Made by a program: the position numbers and the translations under genes. The notes beneath the pieces are model-generated. The model did no database searches and was not told where the DNA came from. It saw only the letters and a program-made list of their open reading frames with translations. A DNA stretch of 51,039 nt from the NCBI GenBank assembly GCA_030266015.1, contig JAJDHD010000015.1, forward strand, positions 1-51,039, written 5' to 3'. Source of the stretch: Christensenellaceae bacterium OttesenSCG-928-K19. Lineage in GTDB: Bacteria > Bacillota > Clostridia > Christensenellales > Christensenellaceae. Below, piece by piece: positions 7,250-15,771 of the stretch (position 1 is the first letter of the stretch; every line of letters begins with the position of its first letter).

Positions 7250-8173
7250 ATGACAATTACAGATAGAGTTCTAGGAGTGCTGGGACAATTTGGATTTCTG
7301 TTTGGTGAGCTTCTGTTGCTATTCATCGGCATCAGCTTTTTGGTTGCCATGCTGCAAATCTATATATCCAAAGACCGCATTCAGCGTTTACTTACGACAA
7401 AACGCAAAGGTTTGAACAGTGTGCTCGGTGCAGCGTTGGGCGCGGTGACACCGTTTTGTTCCTGCTCAACCGTGCCGATATTGGTCGGACTGTTCAAAAG
7501 TGGCGCACCCTTTTCCGGCGCGATCTCGTTCTTATTTACATCCCCCATCCTGAATCCAGCGATTATCATATTGATGTTATCGTTCTTCGGGTGGCAGGCA
7601 ACATTGGTTTACAGCGTATTCACATTCTTATTTGCAGTAGTTATGGGTTTGGTTCTTGACAAGCTAGGATTCCAGAATCAGGTCAAGAATGTGAGGATAA
7701 AAGGAGGCAGCGAGGATGATGTTGCGTTCAAGGATTTGCAGGGATCGCTCGGCCAAAGACACTGGCAGGCAATAAAGCTGTCGCTAAAAGATGCGTGGGG
7801 CCTTCTGAAAGGAGTTCTTCCCTACCTGCTGATTGGAGCGGGTATTGGCGCATTCATCTACGAATTTGTTCCCGAAGATCTGCTAGGCCAATTCGCAGGC
7901 TCTAACAATTGGATTGCTGTTCCAATAGCTGCACTTATTGGTATACCGATGTATATCCGAACGGAAACGATGATACCTATTGCCAGTATCCTGATCGGAA
8001 AAGGCGTAGGTTTAGGTACTATGATCGCCCTTATCATCGGCGGCGCGGGTGCGAGTATACCCGAAATATCTTTGCTTGCATCTATTTTCAAAAAAAAGAT
8101 GATGATAGTTTTCGTAGTTGCAATATTCTCTGTGGCTACAATAACTGGATGGCTGTTTAACGCACTATTATAA
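7250..8173 (+). CDS. arsP: Permease of the ArsP / DUF318 (YraQ) family
   Basis: 307 residues with about eight membrane segments in two bundles separated by a charged loop near residues 140-175. The hallmark TPFCSCSTVPI motif follows the second helix, and TSPILNPAIIIL and ETMIPIASILIG are further family blocks. Characterised ArsP exports trivalent organoarsenicals; other family members are linked to copper, zinc or other metals. GAGGAG precedes ATG 7250. Position after arsA and before a small Cys-pair protein supports metalloid efflux, possibly the partner for this cluster in the absence of ArsB or Acr3. Confidence 0.88.
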   Translation: MTITDRVLGVLGQFGFLFGELLLLFIGISFLVAMLQIYISKDRIQRLLTTKRKGLNSVLGAALGAVTPFCSCSTVPILVGLFKSGAPFSGAISFLFTSPILNPAIIILMLSFFGWQATLVYSVFTFLFAVVMGLVLDKLGFQNQVKNVRIKGGSEDDVAFKDLQGSLGQRHWQAIKLSLKDAWGLLKGVLPYLLIGAGIGAFIYEFVPEDLLGQFAGSNNWIAVPIAALIGIPMYIRTETMIPIASILIGKGVGLGTMIALIIGGAGASIPEISLLASIFKKKMMIVFVVAIFSVATITGWLFNALL

Positions 8174-8193
8174 TATTTAGGAGGTTTTGGATT

Positions 8194-8316
8194 ATGGGAC
8201 TTTTTGACAAGAAGAAAAAAGGCGGATGCTGTGACATGGAGATCATTGAGGAAACTGAAGATGACGCTGTTGCTGAAGAAATTGAAGTATCTGAAGATAC
8301 GAATGACGAGAAATAA
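8194..8316 (+). CDS. 40-residue acidic protein with a GGCC motif
   Basis: AGGAGG lies 8 bp before ATG 8194. The product begins MGLFDKKKKGGCCDMEI and continues as an acidic tail (Glu and Asp about every second residue) to TAA 8316. The basic, amphipathic N-terminus could touch membrane or permease; the vicinal Cys pair could bind As(III) or a similar soft metal. A strong terminator follows, so it closes the arsenic operon. I recall similar short Cys-pair proteins beside DUF318 permeases, but cannot check; function is unknown. Confidence 0.75.
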   Translation: MGLFDKKKKGGCCDMEIIEETEDDAVAEEIEVSEDTNDEK

Positions 8317-8337
8317 TGTCTTAATAGTAATTTCATT

Positions 8338-8364
8338 AAAACCCTGACAGGATCAGGGTTTTTA
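8338..8364 (+). terminator. Intrinsic terminator of the arsenic cluster
   Basis: AAAACCCTGA pairs with TCAGGGTTTTT across a 5-base loop, followed by more T. Confidence 0.9.
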
Positions 8365-8481
8365 ATTGTTTTTTAGAGTAAACGAAGAAAGTTGTTTTGC
8401 CAATCAGCCTCATTGTCGCTTACGCACTATAATAGATACAGCAGATAGAAATATCTGACTATATTTCCGCGAGGTGAGAAC

Positions 8482-9960
8482 ATGTGTAAAATAAGTATTC
8501 GGCAATTGATGGAATGTGCGCTTACGCAAATGGAGAAAGATGGCGCGACACAACAAAAACTTAAAGTATACAGGGTTACAAAGTTTGGCGGGGTCGTTCG
8601 CTATTGTGAACGAACAAGCAGGCTATATTATTCTGCCAAAATTGTAGATGAGTACATAACACGTATGCGGACTGAATACGAAAAGGGTCGCATTCCTTTG
8701 TGGAAATGGCAAAACACACATCGTGGTGGAGAACTGCTGAAATTCTACCATAGCAATCATACTCTTGAAATGCCAAGATGCAAACAATGGGAGTCGCTTA
8801 AGAGTCCATTGAGACAGCGTCCGTCGCAGGAGGCAATAGCTGATTCGAACAATATTTTTGGCATAGTATTTCATATTAAGCAACGTATGAATCAGATGAA
8901 ATTCAGCGAATTTACTGTTATAAATTACACGGAAGCCTTTGATCGAATACTGCAAAATCATATAGATAAGGGAGTCACCCAAGTCTCGGAAAAAATCATC
9001 AATTCTGTTGTATTACAAACGAGAAATGAATATGAAAGGAAAATTGTACCTTATAGAATATTTCAAACGGTACGAAAAACAGCGGTCGAAATCATAACAT
9101 TCAAAAAAACCGGGAGATTTGAATGGGAAAGATTGTCGCCATATTCCCAAAAACAATTGACTAGTGCATTCTCTGCGTTAATCGAGTGCTTTGACAAGCA
9201 TCTTGCTCGTGGGGGCACGATGGCAAAAAGTTCAATTAAGCTGCACAAAAGAAACACTATTCGTTTTTTACTGCAATTGGAAATGGATGGTATATTTGAT
9301 TTATCTGACTTTTCTCTTGCAGAGTTCAGCGATCAGATGACCAAAGTATCAGCAAGATATAAGGGTGGATTGCGAACAATACTATATAGCATTAAGATAT
9401 TCTTTGATTTTTTATATAAAACGAACAAGACTTCTACATGTTTAAGTACAGCTATTCCCCCATTAGTTCCGAAACATAGAAAAATATATGAAGGATTTAC
9501 TTCAGAGGAGATTAGTTTAATTCACAGTGTTCCCAATACTACTAATCAACTGGAAGACCGGGAATCTCATAAGGATAATGCGAAGTATCGTGTGCATGGC
9601 ATCAAAGCGGCGCTGGACAGGGGCGATGTGCTGGATGGATTTGACGAGAAGGTGTTTGAGAGTATTGTATCCAAAATCGTAATTGGTGGAACGGACAACA
9701 AAGGATTCAGCGATCCCCATAGAATAACATTCTATTTTAAAACAGGGATACCAATGAATGTGGAAGACAAGGAAGGAGCGATAGCGGAAGCGAAAAAAGA
9801 ACTGCGGATGAAGAATAGCAACGATGATGTATTTGAAATTCTTCGGTTTAAGCATTATTGTGAGTTCTTTGAGTTCGTTTGCGATAAAGAGGGAAGCAGG
9901 CAGAAGAACCTTGTAAAGCAGGTAAATGTCTCCGTTCGATTTGACGTAGACATGTGCTAA
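8482..9960 (+). pseudogene. Chimeric recombinase: tyrosine-recombinase N-part joined to serine-recombinase C-end
   Basis: An open frame of 492 codons. Residues about 120-345 look like the N-terminal arm and SAM-like core-binding domain of a tyrosine integrase (KSSIKLHKRNTIRFLLQLE, then RKIYEGFTSEEISLIHSV, the entry to the catalytic domain). The catalytic R-H-R-Y box does not follow. From about residue 353 the sequence resembles the C-terminus of large serine recombinases (DGFDEKVFESIVSKIVIGG, then RITFYFKTGIP). That family's N-terminal Ser catalytic domain is absent. With neither active site present, recombination activity is not expected. The join is in frame, near 9540. Confidence 0.7.
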
Positions 9961-9966
9961 TACTGA

Positions 9967-9996
9967 CACACTGCTTGGGGACATGTTCCCGCAGTG
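9967..9996. repeat. 30-bp dyad downstream of the recombinase
   Basis: ACACTGC pairs with GCAGTGT around an inner GGGGACATGTTCCC dyad. It has no T tract. Its place at the right edge of the island makes it a candidate recombination or transposition site relic, or an RNA-stabilising hairpin. Confidence 0.6.
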
Positions 9997-10048
9997 TAGT
10001 TGCCTCTCAAAAACGATATTTTTACAAAAACTGTAAGTAACAATTTCG

Positions 10049-10075
10049 AAAAAAGAGCATTTTTGAAAAATGCTC
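10049..10075 (-). terminator. Intrinsic terminator of the rlmCD-type gene
   Basis: Read on the minus strand, GAGCATTTTT pairs with AAAAATGCTC and is followed by six T. It lies 37 bp past the methyltransferase stop. Confidence 0.85.
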
Positions 10076-10111
10076 AAAATCAAGAATCCCTTTATACAGG
10101 CATTTATCACA

Positions 10112-11461
10112 TCACTTCTTATACATTACTGTTAAGCACTCAACATGTGTCGTTTGTGGAAACATATCCACAGGCTGTACTTCGCCGGCATGGTATCCGT
10201 GACTGGCAAACAAGGCAAGATCACGTGCTAACGTTGCCGGGTCACAGGAAACATAGCCAATTCGTTTTGGCCCAGCGCCAACAATCGCTTGAATTAACGG
10301 TTCGGAAAGACCTTTGCGCGGAGGGTCTGCAATGATAGCATCCGCGTGACCGGCTAATTCCAATATTTGCGGCGCGAGGGCGGTTGCGTCACCAGCAAAA
10401 AATTCAGCATTTTCAATTCCATTTAGCTGTGCGTTGAAGTTTGCGTTTGCTATGGCTTCGTCAGAGAGCTCGACACCATAAGCCTTTTTAACACGTTTTG
10501 CCGCACACAGTGTGATAGTACCCGTGCCGCAAAAAAGGTCAAGCACAGTGTCGGTTGGTTTTAGCTCCAGTTTGCGGAAAAGGTTTTTATACAAGAGCTC
10601 AGTTTGCTGTGGGTTTACCTGCAAAAAGCTGGTGGGGCCGATTTTAAATTCTAAACCGCAAATTTGCTCCAGAAAGTACCCACGCCCCATAACGGTGGTG
10701 CATCGGGCGCCCATAATCACATTGGTGTCTTCAAGGTTATGGTTTAGAATAATATGCTTTACCTGTGGCAACACAAAGCGCAGCAACGTTTGAAGCTCTG
10801 AAAGATGCGGGATATCCTCGCCGTTTACTACCAAAACCAGCATGATTTCGCCTGACTTGGCGGTGCGCAATATCACATGGCGCAGCAAGCCGTCGTGGGT
10901 TTCCTCGTTGTAGATGCTGATGTTGTATTTTGCCAGCCACACACGCAATTGTGACAACACGATGGCGAGATCGGGGTGTTGCAGCTTGCAATCGTCCACA
11001 TCAACAACGTCGTGGGAATGAGCACTGAATAATCCAATGCTGATTTGCCCGTTTTGCATTTTTACAGGAAAAGCCGCTTTGTTGCGGTAATGGTATTCCT
11101 GAGGGGATGGCAACGGAAACAGCACGGGGATATCAGCAAGCTTGCCGATACGCTCCAGGCAGCTTTTTACGTGATTTTGTTTATACTCAAGCTGTGCGGC
11201 ATAAGCAAGGTGTTGTAATGTACAGCCGCCGCAACGTTTGAATACGTTGCAAGGGGGCTTTACACGCATGGGGGAAGGGGAGAGGATTTCCTCTAGCCTG
11301 CCTATAGCATAATTTTTCTTGCATTTAATAATTTTTGTGCGCACCTGCTCGCCCGGCAATGCACCAGAGACAAATACGGCCATTCCGTTATGCCGCCCAA
11401 TGCCCTGCCCGTCTTTGCCAATATCGTCTATTGCTATAGTAATACTGTCATTCTTTTCCAT
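10112..11461 (-). CDS. rlmCD: 23S rRNA (uracil-5-)-methyltransferase, RlmD/RlmCD family
   Basis: 449 residues. An N-terminal TRAM domain (about 5-60) precedes a 4Fe-4S site with C71, C77 and C80 (CNVFKRCGGC) and a later Cys near DVDDCK. The Rossmann methyltransferase domain shows VLDLFCGTGTITL, then DPPRKG and VSCDPATLARD, whose Cys is the catalytic nucleophile. It adds a 5-methyl group from S-adenosylmethionine to uridines of 23S rRNA. Which position (U747, U1939 or both) cannot be told from sequence. It follows the GGDEF gene by 13 bp on the same strand, so they probably share an mRNA. Confidence 0.94.
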   Translation of the reverse strand: MEKNDSITIAIDDIGKDGQGIGRHNGMAVFVSGALPGEQVRTKIIKCKKNYAIGRLEEILSPSPMRVKPPCNVFKRCGGCTLQHLAYAAQLEYKQNHVKSCLERIGKLADIPVLFPLPSPQEYHYRNKAAFPVKMQNGQISIGLFSAHSHDVVDVDDCKLQHPDLAIVLSQLRVWLAKYNISIYNEETHDGLLRHVILRTAKSGEIMLVLVVNGEDIPHLSELQTLLRFVLPQVKHIILNHNLEDTNVIMGARCTTVMGRGYFLEQICGLEFKIGPTSFLQVNPQQTELLYKNLFRKLELKPTDTVLDLFCGTGTITLCAAKRVKKAYGVELSDEAIANANFNAQLNGIENAEFFAGDATALAPQILELAGHADAIIADPPRKGLSEPLIQAIVGAGPKRIGYVSCDPATLARDLALFASHGYHAGEVQPVDMFPQTTHVECLTVMYKK

Positions 11462-11474
11462 AAAGCTGAAGGGC

Positions 11475-12446
11475 TCACTTTCTTAGCTTTTTAAAGCTTG
11501 TGCGGCGGTCTTTGATGAAATTGCTGCCCGGCAAGGATTTTAATATAAACTTAAGCTCCGATGCAATGTCCGACACCTCCACATGGGTTTGCAGTTTGCG
11601 TTTTTCATTGGAAATAATGCCCATGGAAAGTGTGGTGATAGGGTATGCTTCTGTTTGGCCTTTTCGGTTAACAGAGGAGATATATCCTCGTTTCACGTCT
11701 TGCTCGGTAAATAATGTGCGTATTTTTTCATCAAATTGCGCAATCGCGTTTTTACAGATTTCGGGAGCGCGGTCGGGCGTTGACACAATCACAAAGTCAT
11801 CGCCGCCAATATGCCCGACAAAATCATTTTTATTACCAAAAAGTTTTGTTTGCGCAGTCAGGATATCGGCAGTCATTTTAATTGCCATGTCGCCTTTGGC
11901 AAACCCATATACATCATTAAAAGCTTTGAAGTTATCCAGATCCGTATAAATAACAGAAAAAAACTCGCCTGACGCAATCCGGCCGTTAATCTCGCGTTGG
12001 ATTTCCAAATTACCGGGGAGCCCCGTCAGGGGATTGGCAGCGCGCACCCGGTCCAACCGCACAAATGTGTTTTTGATGCGAATTAAAAGCTCTCGGTCGT
12101 CAAACGGTTTGTTAATGTAATCGTCCGCGCCGGATTCCAGGCCGCAGAGGCGGTCGTCCAGAGTGCATTGTGAAGACACCATGATAATGGGCATGAGGTT
12201 ATTACTCTCTGATGCGCGCAGTGTGCGGCATACCTCAAAGCCATCAATCTCGGGCAGTAATACGTCAAGGAGCACGAGATCCGGTTTTTCCCGCTGCACC
12301 AGCCGCAGGCCATCCTCGCCGGTGGCGGTGGAAAGAACGGCGTATCCCGCTTCTTCCAGCACTACATGCATTTTTTCTCTGGAAACTGTATCGTCAATTA
12401 CCAGGATGATTTTTTCATTTGGTTGCAAAATTTCGCTCCGATTCAT
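11475..12446 (-). CDS. Response regulator with GGDEF diguanylate cyclase domain
   Basis: 323 residues. Residues 12-130 form a CheY-like receiver with acidic pair D18/D19, phospho-acceptor D61 (LVLLDVLLPEIDG) and Lys in INKPFDD. Residues about 135-300 form a GGDEF domain: NPLTGLPGN, DLDNFKAFNDVYGFAKGD (Mg site) and active loop GGDDF. That variant is compatible with c-di-GMP synthesis. No RxxD inhibitory site is seen five residues before the loop. No histidine kinase is adjacent. The start at 12446 lacks a clear ribosome binding site; it is chosen because the receiver needs nearly the full N-terminus. Confidence 0.9.
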   Translation of the reverse strand: MNRSEILQPNEKIILVIDDTVSREKMHVVLEEAGYAVLSTATGEDGLRLVQREKPDLVLLDVLLPEIDGFEVCRTLRASESNNLMPIIMVSSQCTLDDRLCGLESGADDYINKPFDDRELLIRIKNTFVRLDRVRAANPLTGLPGNLEIQREINGRIASGEFFSVIYTDLDNFKAFNDVYGFAKGDMAIKMTADILTAQTKLFGNKNDFVGHIGGDDFVIVSTPDRAPEICKNAIAQFDEKIRTLFTEQDVKRGYISSVNRKGQTEAYPITTLSMGIISNEKRKLQTHVEVSDIASELKFILKSLPGSNFIKDRRTSFKKLRK

Positions 12447-12694
12447 CTTAATGGCGCATCAGGCCTGCGTCTGATTCTTTTTGGGTGATTCCGGTAACAT
12501 CATCTTCTCTATTTATATATCCCGCGCGTGTGTGGCGGCGGAGATGTTGCCTACCTCTATGTTAAAAGTTTATGCGGTTGCTGTCAAGCTATGCGGGGGC
12601 GCGTGTTTTTCCTTTAACTGGGAATTGCTTTTGCTGGCGTTCATATGCGCGAAAGAATGGCGATTGCACACCCAAAAAACACATAGAAAATAGG

Positions 12695-12724
12695 TTGACA
12701 AGGCAAGGATAGATTTGTTACAAT
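12695..12724 (+). promoter_or_regulatory. Promoter of the 2-oxo-acid dehydrogenase operon
   Basis: TTGACA (12695-12700), 18-bp spacer, TACAAT (12719-12724). It leaves an untranslated leader of about 140 nt before the E2 start. The rest of the 12447-12869 gap shows no convincing gene. Confidence 0.8.
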
Positions 12725-12732
12725 GAACACGA

Positions 12733-12809
12733 AAAGTGTTAATAATTAACATAAAAATGTGCAGAAAATGTTAATGTGCAGAAAAATAAACAAAAATAAT
12801 TAACACTTT
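12733..12809. promoter_or_regulatory. Operator-like palindrome and repeats in the leader of the dehydrogenase operon
   Basis: TGTTAATAATTAACA (12737-12751) is a perfect 15-bp palindrome just after the expected transcription start. AAAGTGTTAAT (12733-12743) recurs inverted as ATTAACACTTT (12799-12809). Between them ATGTGCAGAAAA occurs twice. The layout suggests cooperative repressor binding. Half-sites resemble clostridial Rex boxes (TGTTAA/TTAACA), but the spacing is 3, not 4. Confidence 0.6.
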
Positions 12810-12869
12810 CGCATAATTATAACAAAAATGTCCATGATGGTAACAATATTATTTCGGAGGTGCGAACAA

Positions 12870-14126
12870 ATGGCGGTAGCGGTCATTATGCCCAGGCAGG
12901 GGCAATCGGTGGAAAGCTGCATTATTACAAAATGGGACAAAAAGGTGGGAGATAAAGTTACTCCGGGTGACCTTCTTTTTTCCTATGAAACAGACAAGGC
13001 TTCTTTTGATGAAGAAGCGAAGGAAGCGGGTACGTTGCTGGCAATCTTTGCGGAAGAAGGCGATGATGTTCCTGTGCTGGAAAATGTTGCCGTAATCGGC
13101 AGCGAAGGCGAGGATATTTCCGCATTCATAACTGGCGGCGCACAAGAAGAATCGGCAGCAGAGCAGGGAGAAACGCCTGCAGCGAAACCGGTGGCAGCAG
13201 CACCGGTGGTGGCGACGGGCAGTGTGCAGGCAGGAGAGCGGCTGAAGATATCCCCGCGTGCGAAGGGGATTGCGGAAAACCAGAATCTTGATCTTTCGCA
13301 GGCGGTGCCCACCGGCCCCAACGGCAGGATTATTGAGCGTGATGTGCTGGAGCTTTCTAAAAAAGGCGCGTTTGCGGCGGAAGGAGCACAGGCTGCCCCG
13401 GCAGCAGCGCAGCCCGTGGCGGCGGTGGAAGGCGAATATGAGGATGTGCCGCTGGCAAATATCCGCAAGGTAATTGCAAAGGCAATGTATGATTCCATAC
13501 AAGGGATGGCACAGCTTACCCACACGGCTTCTTTTGACGCAACGGATATCCTTGCTTACCGCAAGACGCTTAAGGCAAATGGGGAGGCGCTGGGGCTTGT
13601 AAATATTACGCTTAACGATATTGTGATGTTTGCGGTATCACGCGTGCTGAAAAACCACAAAGACCTGAACGCACACTTCCTTGATGACAAAATGCGCTAC
13701 TTCAACAGTGTGAACCTGGGCATGGCGGTGGATACGCCGCGTGGCCTGCTGGTGCCTACGGTGTTTGGCGCGGATAAGATGACGCTGAATGAAATTGCAG
13801 CGGAAGCAAAACGAGTGGCGGCAGAAGCGCAGGATGGTAAAATATCACCCGACTACCTGTCTGGCGGCACGTTTACAATTTCCAATCTGGGAGTTTATGG
13901 CACAGAGAGTTTTACCCCTATCATCAACTCTCCGCAAACGGGAATTCTGGGCGTAAACAATATACAGACGAAATGGAAAATGGTAGAGGGCGAGGCCGTG
14001 CCATACCAAGCGATGGGTTTGTCACTCACCTACGACCACAGGGCAGTGGATGGCGCGCCGGCGGCGCGTTTCCTGCAAGAGGTTTGCAAGGCGCTGGAGG
14101 GCTTTACGGCGCTGTTGGCGAGGTGA
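12870..14126 (+). CDS. Dihydrolipoamide acyltransferase (E2) of a 2-oxo-acid or acetoin dehydrogenase complex
   Basis: 418 residues in the standard order: lipoyl domain (1-80) with lipoyl-Lys K43 in ETDKASFD, an Ala-rich hinge, an E3/E1-binding domain (ISPRAKGIAENQNLDL, later GPNGRIIERDVLEL), a second Ala/Pro hinge, and the catalytic domain with SYDHRAVDGAPAARFL-type end (His and Asp of the active site). It passes the acyl group from E1 to CoA. GGAGG at 12856-12860 precedes ATG 12870; an earlier ATG at 12828 is rejected. It is the first gene of the operon, an unusual order since E1 normally leads. Confidence 0.94.
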   Translation: MAVAVIMPRQGQSVESCIITKWDKKVGDKVTPGDLLFSYETDKASFDEEAKEAGTLLAIFAEEGDDVPVLENVAVIGSEGEDISAFITGGAQEESAAEQGETPAAKPVAAAPVVATGSVQAGERLKISPRAKGIAENQNLDLSQAVPTGPNGRIIERDVLELSKKGAFAAEGAQAAPAAAQPVAAVEGEYEDVPLANIRKVIAKAMYDSIQGMAQLTHTASFDATDILAYRKTLKANGEALGLVNITLNDIVMFAVSRVLKNHKDLNAHFLDDKMRYFNSVNLGMAVDTPRGLLVPTVFGADKMTLNEIAAEAKRVAAEAQDGKISPDYLSGGTFTISNLGVYGTESFTPIINSPQTGILGVNNIQTKWKMVEGEAVPYQAMGLSLTYDHRAVDGAPAARFLQEVCKALEGFTALLAR

Positions 14127-14241
14127 AAACAGGGGTACCCGCGTGAGCCCCGCATGCGGCAACGTTGGAATCCATACAACCTGAGTACTTTTCGCAACAA
14201 GTGATGTAATTAAAATCATTGGGATTTTAAAGGAGAATAGA

Positions 14242-15606
14242 ATGGTTTACGATTTGATAGTTCTGGGTGGCGGCCCGGCGGGATACCTCGCCTGTGAGCG
14301 CGCCGCGCATGAAGGGATGAGCGTACTTCTTTTTGAAAAACGAGAGGTGGGCGGCGTGTGTCTAAACGAGGGTTGCATTCCCACAAAAACGTTTTTGTAT
14401 ACGGCAAAGCTGAAGGATGGCGCGGAGCATGGTGATAAATATGGCGTTGTTTGCGGCGGTGCAAGCATTGACCACGCAAAAGTCGTGAAGCGCAAGGACA
14501 AAGTAGTGAAAACACTAACCGGCGGTGTGGCGGCCATGCTGAAGGGCCTTAAAGTAGAGACAATAAAAGCGCCTGCGGCTATTATAGGCCGCAAGGGCAA
14601 TGGCTATGAGGTGGAAGCGGATGGTAAGCACTATGAAGGCGTGCGGTTGCTCATTGCAACGGGCAGTGAGGCTGCCATGCCTCCTATCGATGGGCTCAAA
14701 GAACAGTTTGAGGCAGGCTTTGCGCTGACAAACCGCGAGATTCTCGCCGTGACGGATGTGCCAAAGGAGCTCGTTGTCATTGGCGGCGGGGTTATCGGCA
14801 TGGAGATGGCAAGCTATTTCAACTCGGCAGGAAGTACGGTTACCGTGGTGGAAATGTTGGAGCAGGTGGGCGGTCCCATCGATGTGGAAATTGCCGCGCT
14901 GCTCAAAAAGAATTATGAGAAGAAGGGCATCACATTTAAAATGGGATGCAAAGTGACAAAAATAGAAAAAGACGGCGTGGTATATGAAACAGGTGGCAAC
15001 AGTGAAAAAGTGAAGGCAGATAAGGTGCTCGTTTCCATCGGCCGCACGCCCAATACTGAGGGCATCGGCCTGGAGAATATCGGTGTGTTGGTGGAGCGCC
15101 GTGCTGTGGTGACGGATGAATACATGAAGACCAACCAGCCCAACGTGTACGCCGCGGGTGATGTGAATGGCAACAGTATGCTGGCACACACAGCCTACCG
15201 CGAGGCAGAGGTGGCTGTAAACAATATGCTGGGCAAGAAGGACAGGATGAAATATAATGCCATTCCCGGGGTGATCTATACCAATCCGGAGGTTGCTGGT
15301 GTGGGAGAAACAGAGCAATCGGCAAAGGAAAAGGGACTGGATGTGACGGTGAAGACGATTTCCATGCGGTTTGCCGGGCGCTATGTGGCTGAGAACGAAG
15401 GCGGAGACGGTATTTGCAAGCTCATCGTGGATAATAAATGGAACAAGCTCATTGGCGTGCACATGATTACAAACTATGCGTCGGAGATTATCTGGGGCGC
15501 GGATGTGCTGGTCGCAAAGGAAATGAACATTGAGGATATTAAGAAAATGGTATTCCCACATCCCACGGTGAGCGAGATTATTCGGGAGGCGATTTGGCAA
15601 CTCTGA
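14242..15606 (+). CDS. lpdA: Dihydrolipoamide dehydrogenase (E3)
   Basis: 454 residues. FAD-binding GGGPAGY near residue 9, redox disulfide in GGVCLNEGCIPTK, NAD-binding VIGGGVIGMEMAS, second FAD motif TNVYAAGDVNG-like, and the dimer-interface catalytic His-Glu in FPHPTVSE. It reoxidises dihydrolipoamide on E2 using NAD+. AAAGGAG precedes ATG 14242; the gene is 115 bp after E2 and 165 bp before E1, both gaps without another promoter that I can support. Confidence 0.96.
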   Translation: MVYDLIVLGGGPAGYLACERAAHEGMSVLLFEKREVGGVCLNEGCIPTKTFLYTAKLKDGAEHGDKYGVVCGGASIDHAKVVKRKDKVVKTLTGGVAAMLKGLKVETIKAPAAIIGRKGNGYEVEADGKHYEGVRLLIATGSEAAMPPIDGLKEQFEAGFALTNREILAVTDVPKELVVIGGGVIGMEMASYFNSAGSTVTVVEMLEQVGGPIDVEIAALLKKNYEKKGITFKMGCKVTKIEKDGVVYETGGNSEKVKADKVLVSIGRTPNTEGIGLENIGVLVERRAVVTDEYMKTNQPNVYAAGDVNGNSMLAHTAYREAEVAVNNMLGKKDRMKYNAIPGVIYTNPEVAGVGETEQSAKEKGLDVTVKTISMRFAGRYVAENEGGDGICKLIVDNKWNKLIGVHMITNYASEIIWGADVLVAKEMNIEDIKKMVFPHPTVSEIIREAIWQL

Positions 15607-15771
15607 GCGACATGCTTCGGTATACGCGCGAAGCGCAGCGTGCCGCAAAGTGCGCTATCGCCTAATACGCAACCTATAAAACGGCAACTGCGCTCATTTG
15701 CTGCCAGGTTGTACGCAAAAATAGAAACGGTAAATTAAAATAACGAATCAATAAGCAAAGGAGAAAAAATC

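Larger units (their letters stand above)
177..10048. mobile_element. Accessory island: remnant of an integrative element with arsenic genes
   Basis: Between the 5S rRNA and the rlmCD-type gene lie functions typical of integrative and conjugative elements: a ParA fragment, an NlpC/P60 fragment, ImmR/ImmA-type regulators, a Y-family polymerase, a metal resistance cluster and recombinase pieces at the right end. Genes face both ways and several are broken. No conjugation genes (relaxase, VirB4, coupling ATPase) are visible, so the element appears deleted and immobile. I could not find matching att repeats at the two ends, so the limits are approximate. Confidence 0.6.

Noticed and set aside
177-10110. 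Flanking att direct repeats for the island
   Set aside because: Comparing 177-322 with 9961-10110 by eye gave only short matches such as TATACARG, not above chance.
12737-12751. Calling the palindrome a Rex operator
   Set aside because: The half-site spacing is 3 rather than 4 and no rex gene is in the window.
14515-15648. A 377-codon minus-strand open frame
   Set aside because: It mirrors the dihydrolipoamide dehydrogenase gene, which has clear motifs on the plus strand.
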